From: Oscheius tipulae
Taxonomy: Eukaryota > Nematoda > Chromadorea > Rhabditida > Rhabditidae
NCBI GenBank assembly: GCA_037178975.1
Contig: JASJZH010000002.1
Location: 310,001 to 374,000 of the forward strand
Length of the DNA: 64,000 nt
Direction: 5' to 3'
Both the position numbers and the translations under genes were made by a program. Below the pieces are notes generated by a model. It saw nothing but the letters and a program-made list of their open reading frames with translations. It was not told the DNA's origin and searched no databases. This document shows, piece after piece, positions 33,511-44,383 of the stretch (within the stretch, counting starts at the first letter, position 1; every line of letters starts with the position of its first letter).

Positions 33511-35727
33511 CTAGACGGACAGCGATCTGATGCCGAGGAGCTGTTTCATCTGGCTGGCGTAGGCACGTGTGGCTTCGGGAGTCTCTTCCTGAAAGATAGG
33601 CTGGTTAAGAAGGCAGAACTTTTGGGAATTTGAGCAAAAAAATCAAGTAAACTGACCGTATTTCTATAGCTGGTCCACAACTTCTCAAACTCCTGCAGTT
33701 TTTCGTCCTTCGCCGGCTCGGCCGGTCGTCTGCCCTCGCTCTCCAGCACCTTCAGGAGCTCCTCCCGACAGCGCGAGCCCTCAAATTCGACCTTCAGATT
33801 GTCCTTTCGTTCTCGGCTCTTCTCCCAGACCTCCTCCTTGTTTGACTCGTGATATAGAACCGTCAGCAGGTAGCTACCGTAGTCCTCGTTCTGTTTTCGG
33901 GTGTAGCATCTGAAAACTCCTTTTTTTCTGCCAAAAAAGACGTCAAACCTGTCGGTGAGGATGGTCAGCATGTCCGTCTCCTCGTTGTATTTCTTGCCAG
34001 CCAGGCGGAGCAGTTTCTCGCGAGCGTGGCGGTCCAGACCGAGACTGGCTACTTTTACCTGGAAAATTAGACATTGCTCGGTGAAAAAGGTCACTTCAAA
34101 GGGACGAGGTCCACTACAGAACTGTTTTGATGCGATCGCGCCCGATTTGACAGGTAAAGCGACACCGGTTATAAAGTGACTCACGAAGTGCAAATGCTCG
34201 CCGCCCAGTGTTTGCGCGCGAAATTTTCGAACTTCCATCATTTTCCAATTTTTCCTGATTTTTCTGATCTCGGCAAATAGATTAAAACAGCGAAAAACTG
34301 GGGCATAACGAGCCGAATTTTGAGAATTTGTGACGGATAATTTTTGGCGGGAAGAGAGTTCTTTAAACTGCCGATCTTTGTTGGAAACATGGTTCCTGGC
34401 TCAATACCCGTAAAACATAAAACAAACCTGCATTGTAATGACACGGGCCCTCGGATCCCTGATATTGACGCCCTGATGCACATAATCTGAATATTCGATC
34501 CGGACGGGGAAGTGCTGCTCCAAGACGGCCGGATCCTCGAGTTCTACTGGGAATTTTGTGCAGAATTCTAAATTAAGGAATTTTTCTTAAACAAATTGAC
34601 AGAAAGTTACGTTTAATAGCCTCGCACTGCTTCTCAATTGCCGCCGGGGTCAAATGAAGAAAGTTGGGGATTTTGACGAGTTCCAGGTTGCCGTGCTTCT
34701 TGAACGGAGCCCGCTTCTCCGGATCGGGTCGACTGCCCATTCTGACAGGCAGTGGGACGACGGAGGCGCTGAAGGTTCGGGCTGCTGGCCACACGGACGG
34801 CCAGTCCTGCTCGGTCAACATTTCTTGGCTGCGGTCCTGTCGGACCGAGAGACGGTCGTGGATGTCGAGACGGCTTCTGAAAGCAAGGCATTATAGTTCG
34901 TCTCCAGGAGTGTTTTGAGAAGAAAAAGGCCTGGAGAGGGTGCCATAGCAAGATGTTGGCAGGGTTGAAAAGAGAGTGAGCAGTGCTTTTCGTTCAGTAA
35001 TCTACAGTAATATCGTATTTTTTGCTCGGAAATGTTGTCAAGTAGGTTGTCTTAGTTGGTGAGTTTAAAATCAAATTCAAATCACTAAGAAAAACGGTGG
35101 ACACTACAGTAAATTGACGAAATACGTCGAAAAATTGAAGTTTTTTGCTTTCAGCAGGTTATGCGCGCCAATTCAAACGCGAACTTCAATTTTTTGCGTA
35201 GTCAATGGATGCAGAACAAAATGGCCACTTTGACGATATTTTTTTTTAGCATAAATTTAGATTTTTTTGCAATTTTAAATACATATTAGTATCAAAGAAG
35301 GCGAGTATTTTAAAACAAAGTTGAAAAAAGCACTGCCCAGTCCCCTTAAAATGTTTAATCCTTGTTAGCCAAAACTTGTTCTGTGCCAGTTCATCAACTA
35401 ATATTGCCTATTCAGGGCACCAAAACCTTGAAAAACAAGACGTATATTACCTCTTGAAGACAGCCGACCTCCCTGTGGCATGTTCGATCTGCATCTGGCC
35501 GCGCAGCTTCCTCTTCGGCATCACGTACAGCTCGTTGTAGGCTTTGTCCTGGAAATTACGCTCTTCCACCTGTTTTTGGTCATAAACTTAGTGTAAATAT
35601 AGAAAAAAAAACTCACGGAAGGATTCGTATCAACAAGGGCAGCCGTCTGTTGTCGTGTGGCGGTCCCAGCTCCACTGCTGACTGCCAGACGGAGTTTTTC
35701 CACAAGTGAGGTGCTTCTACCGGCCAT
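33511..35727 (-). CDS. Mitochondrial ribosomal protein mS35 (MRPS35), seven exons
   Basis: A component of the mitochondrial small ribosomal subunit. Exons (minus) are 35727-35617, 35569-35451, 34876-34611, 34567-34428, 34058-33949, 33909-33657 and 33588-33511; 1077 nt, 358 aa. Family blocks are clear: [59 protein letters not shown], then [13 protein letters not shown]. The N-terminal 40 residues are rich in Arg, Ser and Ala and can serve as a mitochondrial presequence. TTTTAG stands seven bases before the ATG (probable spliced-leader acceptor). One intron (33948-33910) is 39 nt with no stop codon, so retention would insert 13 residues without a frame shift. Confidence 0.95.
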
Positions 35728-36619
35728 GGGACCTCTAAAAAGCCGATTTTGGTGAGAAAACCAGCAGAAAAAAACGAAGAGTGAGGACCATTACAAGAAC
35801 GACAATATCTTAAGGAATATCCAAAGCATTGAGTCAATTGTCTACTGTCCTTTGCTCAGGCATTAAATCCACCAGTAGGCAGTCCAGAATGGGGGAAAAC
35901 ACGAAGAGCTACGGATAATTCGGGAAAGAAAACACTAAAAAAAGTGTCTAACAAAAAGCACGCAGATACCCGCAACTTTTCACTCCTCTTTTCTAGTTTA
36001 ATGGGCGTAGGACACGGAGGAGGGTCTGTGTATGACTTTTTGCAGACTTGACAATAAAAATTTAGAAAGAACAGGCCAGAAACTGAAGCAAAGCAGCTGA
36101 AAAGAGCAGGGCAAACGTCGCCATAGAAAATAGCAAAAGCTTGTCAACCAACGTGTACGCAATTGTATTTTCACACAAACGAGCAGATTCTTAACAGCTC
36201 TTTCTAGACCTTTTTTCAGGTGTAATTCGTGATTTTCCGACGCTGTAATGATTAGCAAAGTTGTAGCCCTTGAGCTGGGCTACAAAACTGGTCTGAAAAA
36301 GCATATCAATACTTCAAAAAGGGCCAAAAGTAACAAACATGCTTAGAATCGCGCTACAGTAACCGCGCACAAATTGTTTTTTCGAATTTCCCTTTTTCTT
36401 CATTTTTCCATAGAGGCTTTATCTATTTTCATCGTTTATGTTTCTCCTACGTCTTTATTTTCATTTATGCAATTAGAAGCAAGTCGCCAGCAAAAAAAAG
36501 CGTTGTTTACTCCTGACGAAACTGTAAAAACCACTGTTTGCAACTCTCAAATTCTCTCTTCACATGTTTTTTTTTCTTTGCTTTGCGTCTTCATTCACAT
36601 AGTTTCTTCTCGTTTCAGG
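35728..36619. other. Divergent intergenic region between mS35 and RNA helicase A
   Basis: 892 bp with no coding signal. It probably contains both promoters. TTTCAG at 36613-36618 is the apparent trans-splice acceptor for the helicase. Confidence 0.55.
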
Positions 36620-39600
36620 ATGTCACATCCTCGTGATGCCCTCTATGCCTGGCTAGGCAAAAACAAGAAAGGAACGCCAAACTACGAGGTACAGCCGAGC
36701 GGCAAGCGAGGATTCCGATGCACACTCAGGGTGCCAGGATACGGCTACGCGGCCATGGGAAACTCTATGAACAAAAAGGTTCGTCTTTTTGGAGTAGAAA
36801 CAACAGCGCTGTCTAACTGTGGAGACTATGACCTCAAAAATATGTGGAAAACGACAGTACTGTAGGCTGTGGCTCTTAGAGCTTTACGAATTTCTCATAT
36901 TCCTTTTTCAGGATGCCCAGACAAATGCTGCCGTCGACTTTCTCAACTACCTCGTCCGACAAGGGGAAATGAGCCAGAATCAGGTCCCGCAGATAAATGC
37001 AAGCTCCAAATACTCCGCTTTTTTAACAAAACTATCTTTAGGCGTCCACGTTCGAGGCCACATCAACTCCACTCCAAACAGATCACCCTAAATTCGATGC
37101 ACCAGCCCCGGGATTCTATAAGAACGCTGACATGGAGCAGCATTTTGCCGGACAGCCGGGAAGGAGTCATCTGACCAGCCACGACCTTCATGTGACCCAG
37201 AGAGCCGAGGAGGTGGCTCAGAGTGAGGCTGTCGACCTCAGGGCCGAGATTCACGGCGGCTGGACGATCGACAACAGCAAGCAGAGCCTCAACGAATTCC
37301 TACAGAAAATCAAGCAGCCCGCCGCTGTCTACAGGACGCAGAGGAAGGAGAACAGCCAGATGAGCACGGACTTCTGCGCACAGATTGCCTGCTATATTCC
37401 GCACTTGGGAAAAGGTAAGGAATTTTGCTGTTTTTGTCTTTTTCATTCCACTTTTTTATAAGCCACAACAGCGACAGTTAAACAGGATTGTTGTTTTCCA
37501 ATACTTATGAGCCGCAACAGTCGTTCACTGTCCTTGTTTTGCAGATCTGAAGGCCGAAGGAAACGGCTCGACGAAGAAGATGGCCGAGGCTTGTTGTGCC
37601 ATGCACATGGTCCGTCAGCTCTACCACATGAAACTTCTGACGGCGCATCAGGGCAAGCGACGTCGTGTCAGCAAAGACAATGTATCTATCTTCTTTTCTG
37701 TACTCACAAATGCTTAGATTCCATCCGTCCCGGTGAAACTTGACGACGAGACAGTGATTCGCGTTCGAAGATATCTGGCCGAGTCTGTCGATATTTCGCC
37801 GGCCAATCCGAACGTGGACATTGCCTTCCCGGAATCGCCGCAGAATCTCCTCGTCGACAGCAAGCTGGCCCATTTCCCGGATAGTGAGGTTTCTGTCCCG
37901 ATGAATGTCAGCTGGTCGCCTCCACAACAGAATTGGAATCCATGGAGGGCGTGCAACATTGATCAGGAGCCACTGGCCTTTGTAGGTTTTTCCACTCTAC
38001 AAGTAGACAGCGCTGTCGTTTTCCACCTTTTTCCCAAACTGCTGTTTTCAGATGACCCTCCCCGAAATTAGCGCCAAAATAGCCCAAAAGGAAGCCGCTA
38101 AGACGGCCAGTGAAAATATTCAGCAGGTACGCAAAGAGCTCCCGGTCACACGCTATAGGTACCACTGTTTAGTTGTTTTTATACTTATTTTCGAACTTTT
38201 AGAACCGAAATCATCAATGCTGTCCGCAAGAACCGCGTCACCCTGATCCGAGGAGAGACGGGCAGCGGTAAAAGTACTCAAGTCGCCCAATTTCTGCTCG
38301 AATCCTACATAGAGGAGGGACGCGGCTCCGAGTTCAACGCCTTCGTCAGTCAGCCTAGAAGAATTTCTGCGATTGCGTTGGCTGAACGTGTCGCCGTGGA
38401 GCGAAATGAACAGCTCGGTGAGAGTGTAGGATACGGAGTCAGGTTGGCTCTCTCTTGAATCGTTTAAAAACGGACAAAATTCAGATTTGATGTCGTTTCT
38501 CCCCGTCCCTACGGAGCTATCTTCTTCTGCACCGTCGGCGTGCTGCTGCGAAAAATGGAGAGCGGATTGCGAGGCGTCAGTCACGTCATCATTGACGAGA
38601 TCCACGAGCGAGATATTGACGTACTTCTCTTCCTTGTAACAAACAAATCTTGATTTTTAGACCGACTTCGTCTTAATTGTTCTGCGCCAGATGATTTCCG
38701 AGTATCCGGACCTCAGAATTGTCTTGATGTCGGCCACGATTAACACAGAACTGTACAGCGACTATTTTGGATGGGATCACGGATGTCCGATTATTAGTAT
38801 TGAGGGAAGAACGCATCCTGTCGAAAGTGGGTTTTGGTGAACGTTTTCGGAGGCCAGCGAGTCACTGGCATCTTTACTCGGCAGTTAGACAGCGCAGCTG
38901 TTTTCTACACATGTTTGAGACCTCAACCATCACAGTTAGACAGCGCAGTTGTTTTCCACTTCTCTAATTTCACATTTCCAGGAATGTTCCTCGAAGACAT
39001 CCTGCCTATTATCAACTACATGCCGCCAGAAAACTTCAGAACTATGGACGAGGAGGACGATGATACTGTGGACGAGAAAGATCGCAATTTGAACATACTT
39101 CCCAGTGATGCCGAAGTCAGCCCGGCAATCAGAGAGGCCATGTCGAGAATTAGCGAAAATGACATTCCAAATGAGATTATTGAGGTATTTTTTATTTCGT
39201 ATGCCTGTTTCGTAAAAGTTGGCAGTGGGAGCACGATAAGTGCACGATAGACCGATCAAGTTTCTCTCGAGATTAGAATTTCGTCAAAATACTGGTCTTA
39301 CAGAGTCTCCCACTGCCAACATCCTTGCTGTTTTCGTCTGCTGTGCCTGCCTGATAGTGGTACTTTTTAATCACAAACGTCGCAAACCCCTAATTTTCAG
39401 AGGATCCTAGTTGATATTTGTGAAGCTGGCCAGGAAGGAGCCATTCTGATCTTTCTGCCCGGATGGCAAGAAATTTCCAATCTAATGCAGCAGCTTCTTG
39501 GAAGCTTTTTCGGTACATTTTTAACTTGACACCCAAATTTCAATCTTCAGGCGATGAGAGCCGTTTCGTCGTACTTCCACTTCATTCTCAGCTGACGAGA

Positions 39601-42600
39601 CAAGAACAGCACCGCGTCTTCGACCGTTTCCCGCCTAACGTGCGAAAAATTATTCTCTCGACGAATCTGGCCGAAACGAGTGTCACGATTGAGGATGTCG
39701 TCTATGTAATTGACTCATGCAAGTACGTTTTGTCGCTGGAAGAAATGGAAACCGACAGCGCTGTCTAACTGTCGATGTTGTTGCTTTGTTGAATTTTCAT
39801 TTCTCCTGCTAACTACCTTTTTCCAGATCTCGCGAGCGACTCTACAGCACAACAAACAACATGGTTCACTACGCGACGGTCTGGGCCAGCCGCTCCAATA
39901 TGAAACAACGCTGTGGCCGTGCCGGACGCGTCCGTCCCGGATTCGCGTTCCATCTGTGCAGCAAGACCCGTTTCGAGGTTCTGGATGAGCACAAGACGGC
40001 TGAAATTCTCAGAACACCGTTAACTACCGTAGCCCTAACAATCAAGCTTCTGCATTTGGGCAGTGTCGGCGATTTCTTGGGCAAGGCGATCGAGCCACCG
40101 CCACTGGACATGATCGTCGAGGCTGAGGCCATCTTACAGAGCCAGTTCCTTCCCTTTTTGGCTTAAAATCCAGAAATTTCAGATATGGGAGCCCTGGATC
40201 GCAACCTGGAACTCACGCCGCTCGGAAGAATTCTCGCCAAGCTTCCAATTGATCCCGGCATGGGCAAGACCATCGTTCTGGCTACTGCTCTGGGGTATTT
40301 GGGCCAAAAAATTGTTTTTCTCTATGAAAAAAATCAGAAATGGATCCCTGATGTGCGAGCTTGCTGCCGCAAGCTCTTTCTCAACACCTTTCGTGCCGAG
40401 GGATAGAAAGATGCCGCGTCTCTCAAACAGACAACGTGCTTTTGCCGGCAATCGCTGGTCAGATCACATCAATGCGGTAGGTTTTCTTTAGTTTTTTTTG
40501 TGTGGAAAACGACAGCGCTGTCTAACTGTCGAGTCGGTGGCTTCAATAATCTATAAATTGCTCACAGAAGGGAATAGAGCAAATTTTCAAAAAATAGGAT
40601 AAAACTATCATTTTGTTCCTCTAGGGGCGATAGCAATACTTGGATAGGAAGTTAGGTCGAGGGATGGGAAGTGAGTTCAAATAGTGCTTCGAGGGATAGA
40701 AAGCGCGTTTAAAAGGATGAAAGTGGGGGGTCAAAGAGTGGGAAGTAGGTTCATAGGATAGGAAGTGGATTACAAGGGAAGAGAGTTCACAAGGTAAAAA
40801 TTGGGATTAAAGAATGGAAATGGGCTCAAGGATAGGAATTGAAGACAAAGAGTGACAAGAGGAAGTCGGCTCAAAATATGGGAAGAGGTTTCAAAGAGAA
40901 AGAGAAGTGGAATGGAAATTTTTTTTGATAGATGGGAAATGGGTTAGAAGAAAGGTAAGTGGGATCAAACGATGGGAAATGGGTTGACTGAATAGGAAGT
41001 ACAATAGATAAGAGGGAAGGTTCAAGAAATATGAAGTGGGTTAAAACTTTCGGAAGTCGGTTCGAAAACTATGAAGTAGACTCAAAGGCTTGAAAGTGGG
41101 TTTAAAGGGTAAGGACATAGGCTCGACGAGTGGGAAGAGGGTTGAGAAGAGGGGAAGCGGATTCAAAAAGTCTATTGAAAGAATGAGAAGTGGGCTCAAT
41201 GAAATGGAAGAGGATTCAAAGAGTGTAAAGAAAGTGGATTCGAGGGATAGGAAATGATTTCTAAGGAAGGGTTCAGTGAGCCCCGAAGGGGCGAAACAAG
41301 TTGGCATGCATAGCCTAACTTGTTTTCTTACATTTTCATCAGGTCGCTGTCAACCAGAAGTTCTGTGAGAGTTTCGAAATCGATGGAGAATCTGCGGCCT
41401 ACGGCTTCTGCCAAAACAACAGTCTCAACATGTCGATGATGAAGATGACGCGCGGCGCGAGAGATCAACTTCTGGAAGTCCTGAAGATGTCCGGCTTCCC
41501 CCAATGGCTGCTGGCTCCGCGTTACGTGAATGTGCACGACGAAGACGAGCATCTGGATTTGATGACGTCCTTGATAGTAGCTGCCTACTATCCGAATGTT
41601 GGCTATTACAAGGGCAAGAGAAAGGTTGCATTGTTGTTAATTTTGACAAAATATATGAAATTTTAGCTCTATACACTCGAACAGGCCTCCGCTCTCGTCT
41701 CCAAATCGTCCGTCATAACTCCTTTCCAAGGCGACGTCATTGTTCTCCCGTCCCCACTTATCGTCTTCACGGAAAAGGTGGAGATTTTCTTTTATATTAA
41801 GCTAGAAAAACGGCCAAATTCAGGTTCGAACCCGAACTGTCCAGTGCAAGGAGATAACCGTCGTCAATGCCCTACAGTTGCTACTTTTCGGGGCGAGAAA
41901 AGTCGAATGTGTCGGAGTTCATGCTGTTCGTCTTGATGACATGTTAGTTCCCTCTTTCCTCATTGAAAAAATTGCTAAAATTTCAGGATATTGCTCGAAA
42001 TTGATCCTACTGTAGCTGCAGCTATCGTGGCCCTGCGTCCTTGTATCGAGAGTCTTCTAATTCGCAGCTGCTGCAATCCGGAATCGCTGGAAACGCTCAA
42101 TGAAAACGACAGAGAGCTCGGACAGATTATCAGGACCCTCAGCTCGCCGAAATACTTCTCGGAGGGCAATATTGTGAAAGATTCGCTCCTGACAGATGAG
42201 GCCATGCAGATAAGATATTTCTTCTTGTGTGCTTGTCGAGAAAGTTTGGAAATAGCGAGAGTCGACAAATTTGTGGGAAACAACTGCGTTGTCTAACTGT
42301 CGCTGTTGTGGCTATCCCTTTTCTGCTGAAAGCACCTCAAATACCAAGTTTTCAGGCCGTCCAACCAATGAGTAGACCTACAGCCGGTGGCTATCGTGGA
42401 AGAGGCGGCCGTGGTCGAGGGAGAGGACGTCGAGCCAGCGAGCAGAATCTTTGGGGATTCGGGCCTTCTGCTCCCAGTCGAGGTGTCTTCGGCGAGTACG
42501 AGCGCGGCGTCCAGACTCCCGGCTTTGGACAATCCTCGCTCAACAATAATCTAGGAGGTTGGTTGACTTTTGTCTAACAAGCAGTTTATATATCTTTCTA

Positions 42601-42855
42601 CCCAACTTATCAACCTTTCTAACTAAAATATACAGAATTCCAGGAGGCTACCATGGACAAGGAGACGGGCGTCCGTATGGCCAAGGCCACTATTGGCAGA
42701 ATTTCCCTAGTCGACAACTCGTCGGATCGAGTCCTCAAGCCGACGGAGGAGGAAAATGGCCATCGAGCTATGCGCGTGGTGGACGTGGAGGAGGTCCCTA
42801 TCATATAAGTAGAGCCAGCTATCGTCATGGCGGAGGCAGTCAGCAGTGGTTCTAG
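36620..42855 (+). CDS. rha-1: ATP-dependent RNA helicase A (DHX9 / RHA-1), 21 exons
   Basis: A nuclear DEAH-box RNA/DNA helicase acting in transcription, RNA processing and germline silencing. It has two dsRNA-binding domains (about 1-75 and 160-255), then the helicase core: GETGSGKST (I), QPRRISA (Ia), DEIHERD (II), MSAT (III), FLPGW (IV), [12 protein letters not shown] (V) and [12 protein letters not shown] (VI). The HA2/OB regions follow, then a Gly/Arg/Tyr-rich tail ([16 protein letters not shown]). Exons: 36620-36778, 36912-36983, 37042-37414, 37545-37681, 37718-37981, 38052-38158, 38203-38442, 38485-38620, 38661-38826, 38982-39184, 39401-39512, 39551-39722, 39827-40140, 40183-40294, 40338-40476, 41343-41624, 41667-41777, 41824-41942, 41987-42272 (or -42209), 42356-42557, 42644-42855; about 1285-1305 aa. 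Introns 40141-40182 (GC-AG) and 42210-42355 (AT-AG if the short exon is right) are non-canonical. Confidence 0.96.
36801..36822 (+). repeat. Palindromic element copy 1 (helicase intron 1)
   Basis: CAACAGCGCTGTCTAACTGT. A decayed second copy (GTGGAAAACGACAGTACTGT) sits at 36844-36874 in the same intron. Confidence 0.8.
37462..37500 (-). repeat. Palindromic element copy 2 (helicase intron 3)
   Basis: On the minus strand it begins TGGAAAACAAC and ends CTGTCGCTGTTGTGGC. The core palindrome is mutated. Confidence 0.7.
38001..38026 (-). repeat. Palindromic element copy 3 (helicase intron 5)
   Basis: Intact GACAGCGCTGTC core followed by GTTTTCCAC. It forms much of a 70-nt intron. Confidence 0.85.
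38879..38909 (-). repeat. Palindromic element copy 4 (helicase intron 9)
   Basis: GCAGTTAGACAGCGCAGCTG then TTTTC. It is the first of two copies in one intron. Confidence 0.8.
38931..38961 (-). repeat. Palindromic element copy 5 (helicase intron 9)
   Basis: CAGTTAGACAGCGCAGTTGT then TTTCCAC. It shares the GCGCAG variant with its neighbour, suggesting local duplication. Confidence 0.8.
39745..39784 (+). repeat. Palindromic element copy 6 (helicase intron 12)
   Basis: Intact GACAGCGCTGTCTAACTGTC with flanking GGAAACC and GTTGTTGC. Confidence 0.85.
40502..40541 (+). repeat. Palindromic element copy 7 (helicase intron 15)
   Basis: Close to consensus: GTGGAAAAC, then GACAGCGCTGTCTAACTGTC, then GAGTCGGTGGC. 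Confidence 0.85.
40600..41285. repeat. Degenerate purine-rich minisatellite in helicase intron
   Basis: About 690 bp of diverged units of the form GGGATAGGAAGTGGGTTCAA, 20-30 bp each, on the plus strand. It occupies most of intron 40477-41342, the longest intron of the helicase gene. Confidence 0.8.
42273..42312 (+). repeat. Palindromic element copy 8 (helicase intron 19)
   Basis: GTGGGAAACAACTGCGTTGT, then CTAACTGTCGCTGTTGTGGC. Its first bases coincide with a possible 5' splice site (TTT/GTGGGA) of the preceding exon. Confidence 0.8.
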
Positions 42856-43032
42856 ATTCGTGTCGAGTTATCGCGCCAATTGATCTCATCTCCAGCCCAG
42901 TGTTTCCCATTTTTATGATGCATGACGATATCATGGTTATTTTTTTTGGTCTCCTCAGGAGAGTTATAAAGTCGCAAGAATTTGCTGTTTTCAACACCTT
43001 TCCGAACTGCGGCTCTCCTATTCATACATCTA

Positions 43033-43073
43033 GGCCACAAACACTTCAGTTAGACAGCGCCGCCGTTTTCACC
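43033..43073 (-). repeat. Palindromic element copy 9 (3' of helicase)
   Basis: Minus-strand copy: CAGTTAGACAGCGCCGCCGT then TTTCACC, preceded by GGCCACAA. Confidence 0.75.
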
Positions 43074-43358
43074 AAACTAAAGTTGCAAAGCGATAAAAAA
43101 ACTTTTGGATGCTTCTACAGAACTTTTACAAATTTACAGAAATCTAATTGAAGCAATTTGTAATTGTAACTTCAAAAACAACTAGAACCTCGTCAGAAGC
43201 TGCTAGCAATGTCGCTGGAAGGCAGGCCACGTTCGCTGGTCAGGGAGCAGCTGGACAAGGAAAGGAAAGAAGCCATGGCTCATTGTGGTCTGAGGATCAA
43301 AGATCTATTAACCAACAAGCAGGGGAAGTGAGTTCTTTTTAGAAGGGATAGGGGCAAA

Positions 43359-43391
43359 GTGAAAAACAACAGCGCTGTCTAACTGTTGTTT
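43359..43391 (+). repeat. Palindromic element copy 10
   Basis: GTGAAAAACAACAGCGCTGT then CTAACTGTTG, beside kinase-like pseudogene sequence. Confidence 0.8.
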
Positions 43392-43609
43392 TCTCTTCTC
43401 TCTTCGATTATCATCTCGTTCATTACGAGAAAAACTGGATTGGGCTTTGGCAGGAAGACGCTTCATTCGTTTTCGTATCTGACGATGTCGAGTGACACCA
43501 AAAGTAAATAACAAACGACCCGTCCTTTAGCCACCGCCCAAAACATCACTTTTTGCCAAATAATCCCCTTCGATTTTCAGTACCTGGCCCATGTTGCCCG
43601 ACCAAACAT

Positions 43610-43649
43610 TTGAAAAACAACAGCGTTGTCTAACTGTTGAGTATACAGC
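43610..43649 (+). repeat. Palindromic element copy 11
   Basis: TTGAAAAACAACAGCGTTGT then CTAACTGTTGAG, one mismatch in the core palindrome. Confidence 0.8.
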
Positions 43650-43659
43650 CTAGTTGCAG

Positions 43660-44207
43660 AGACATTAAGTCTGCGTCGGCGATGCGGACAATCGTGAGGT
43701 GATTCTGATGATCGTCTTTGGTATTCGTCGTATTTACGTGCACCCACCGGCGCGGAACTAGATGCTCAATGCTTTCTTGGCACGGAGCTCTACTATTCGC
43801 GAACCTGTCATGAGGATCGGGAGCAGCGTCAGGCAGACAATCTGGAGTCGTGGCTCTACATGGTATACAATCTCTTTGACCGCATGGCCTCTCATGGAAG
43901 CGGGTCGATCGCGATGACATTAAACTGGCGAAGGAAATTTTTATGCGCAATCAGGGTGGCTTCATGACTGGCCAGAGAACGATTATGTGTGTTCAAGCGA
44001 ATCTTCGAGCTGATCCAGTCGATGTCCTACGAGACGGAGCCTAACTACCGCGATATTACCATCGTCGTCGATCAGGAAGTAACCATTGCCGACAATCCAC
44101 GTGACAGAGATGGTGGTATTGGCGAAATCGAGAATACCAAATTGGAATGGCTCGGAGTGGACTTTGAGAAGCTGAGAAAAAGAAAAAAAGAAAAACCAAG
44201 AAGCTGA
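43660..44207 (+). pseudogene. Casein-kinase-1-like protein kinase pseudogene
   Basis: Fragments match the C-lobe of nematode CK1/TTBK-type kinases. VILMIVFGIRRIYV stands where the DFG block should be, with Asp replaced by Val. A stop codon (RN-stop-MLNAF) follows. Then comes LGTELYYSRTCHEDREQ and NLESWLYMVYNLFDR, the usual CK1 DLESW region. A frame shift leads to LSWKRVDRDDIKLAKEIFM, and a second to FKRIFELIQSMSYETEPNYR, the usual end of the kinase domain. The N-lobe is missing or unrecognisable; a possible remnant (GLRIKDLLTNKQGK) lies near 43290-43330. Loss of the catalytic Asp, one stop and two frame shifts make it a decayed copy. Confidence 0.8.
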
Positions 44208-44383
44208 GAATGAAAAAGAGAAATCAATAGTTAGTAGGAAAAACAACTGGAGAGAAAAGTTTTTCAAAGTTCATATAAGCAGATCACAATTATGGCATTC
44301 AGTCGGTGAGAATCAAGCTGGTCAATATGGCAACGTATTTTCCCGTTCAATCATTCCCCCACCTCTTCTTTACAAAAAATAAC

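Noticed and set aside
11809..35727. Nematode operon
   Set aside because: Neighbouring genes alternate strand, and no two adjacent same-strand genes are spaced about 100 bp apart with an SL2-like signal.
40145..40173. A 29-nt GT-AG intron in helicase A
   Set aside because: It does not restore the frame of the following [13 protein letters not shown] exon; the 42-nt GC-AG intron does.
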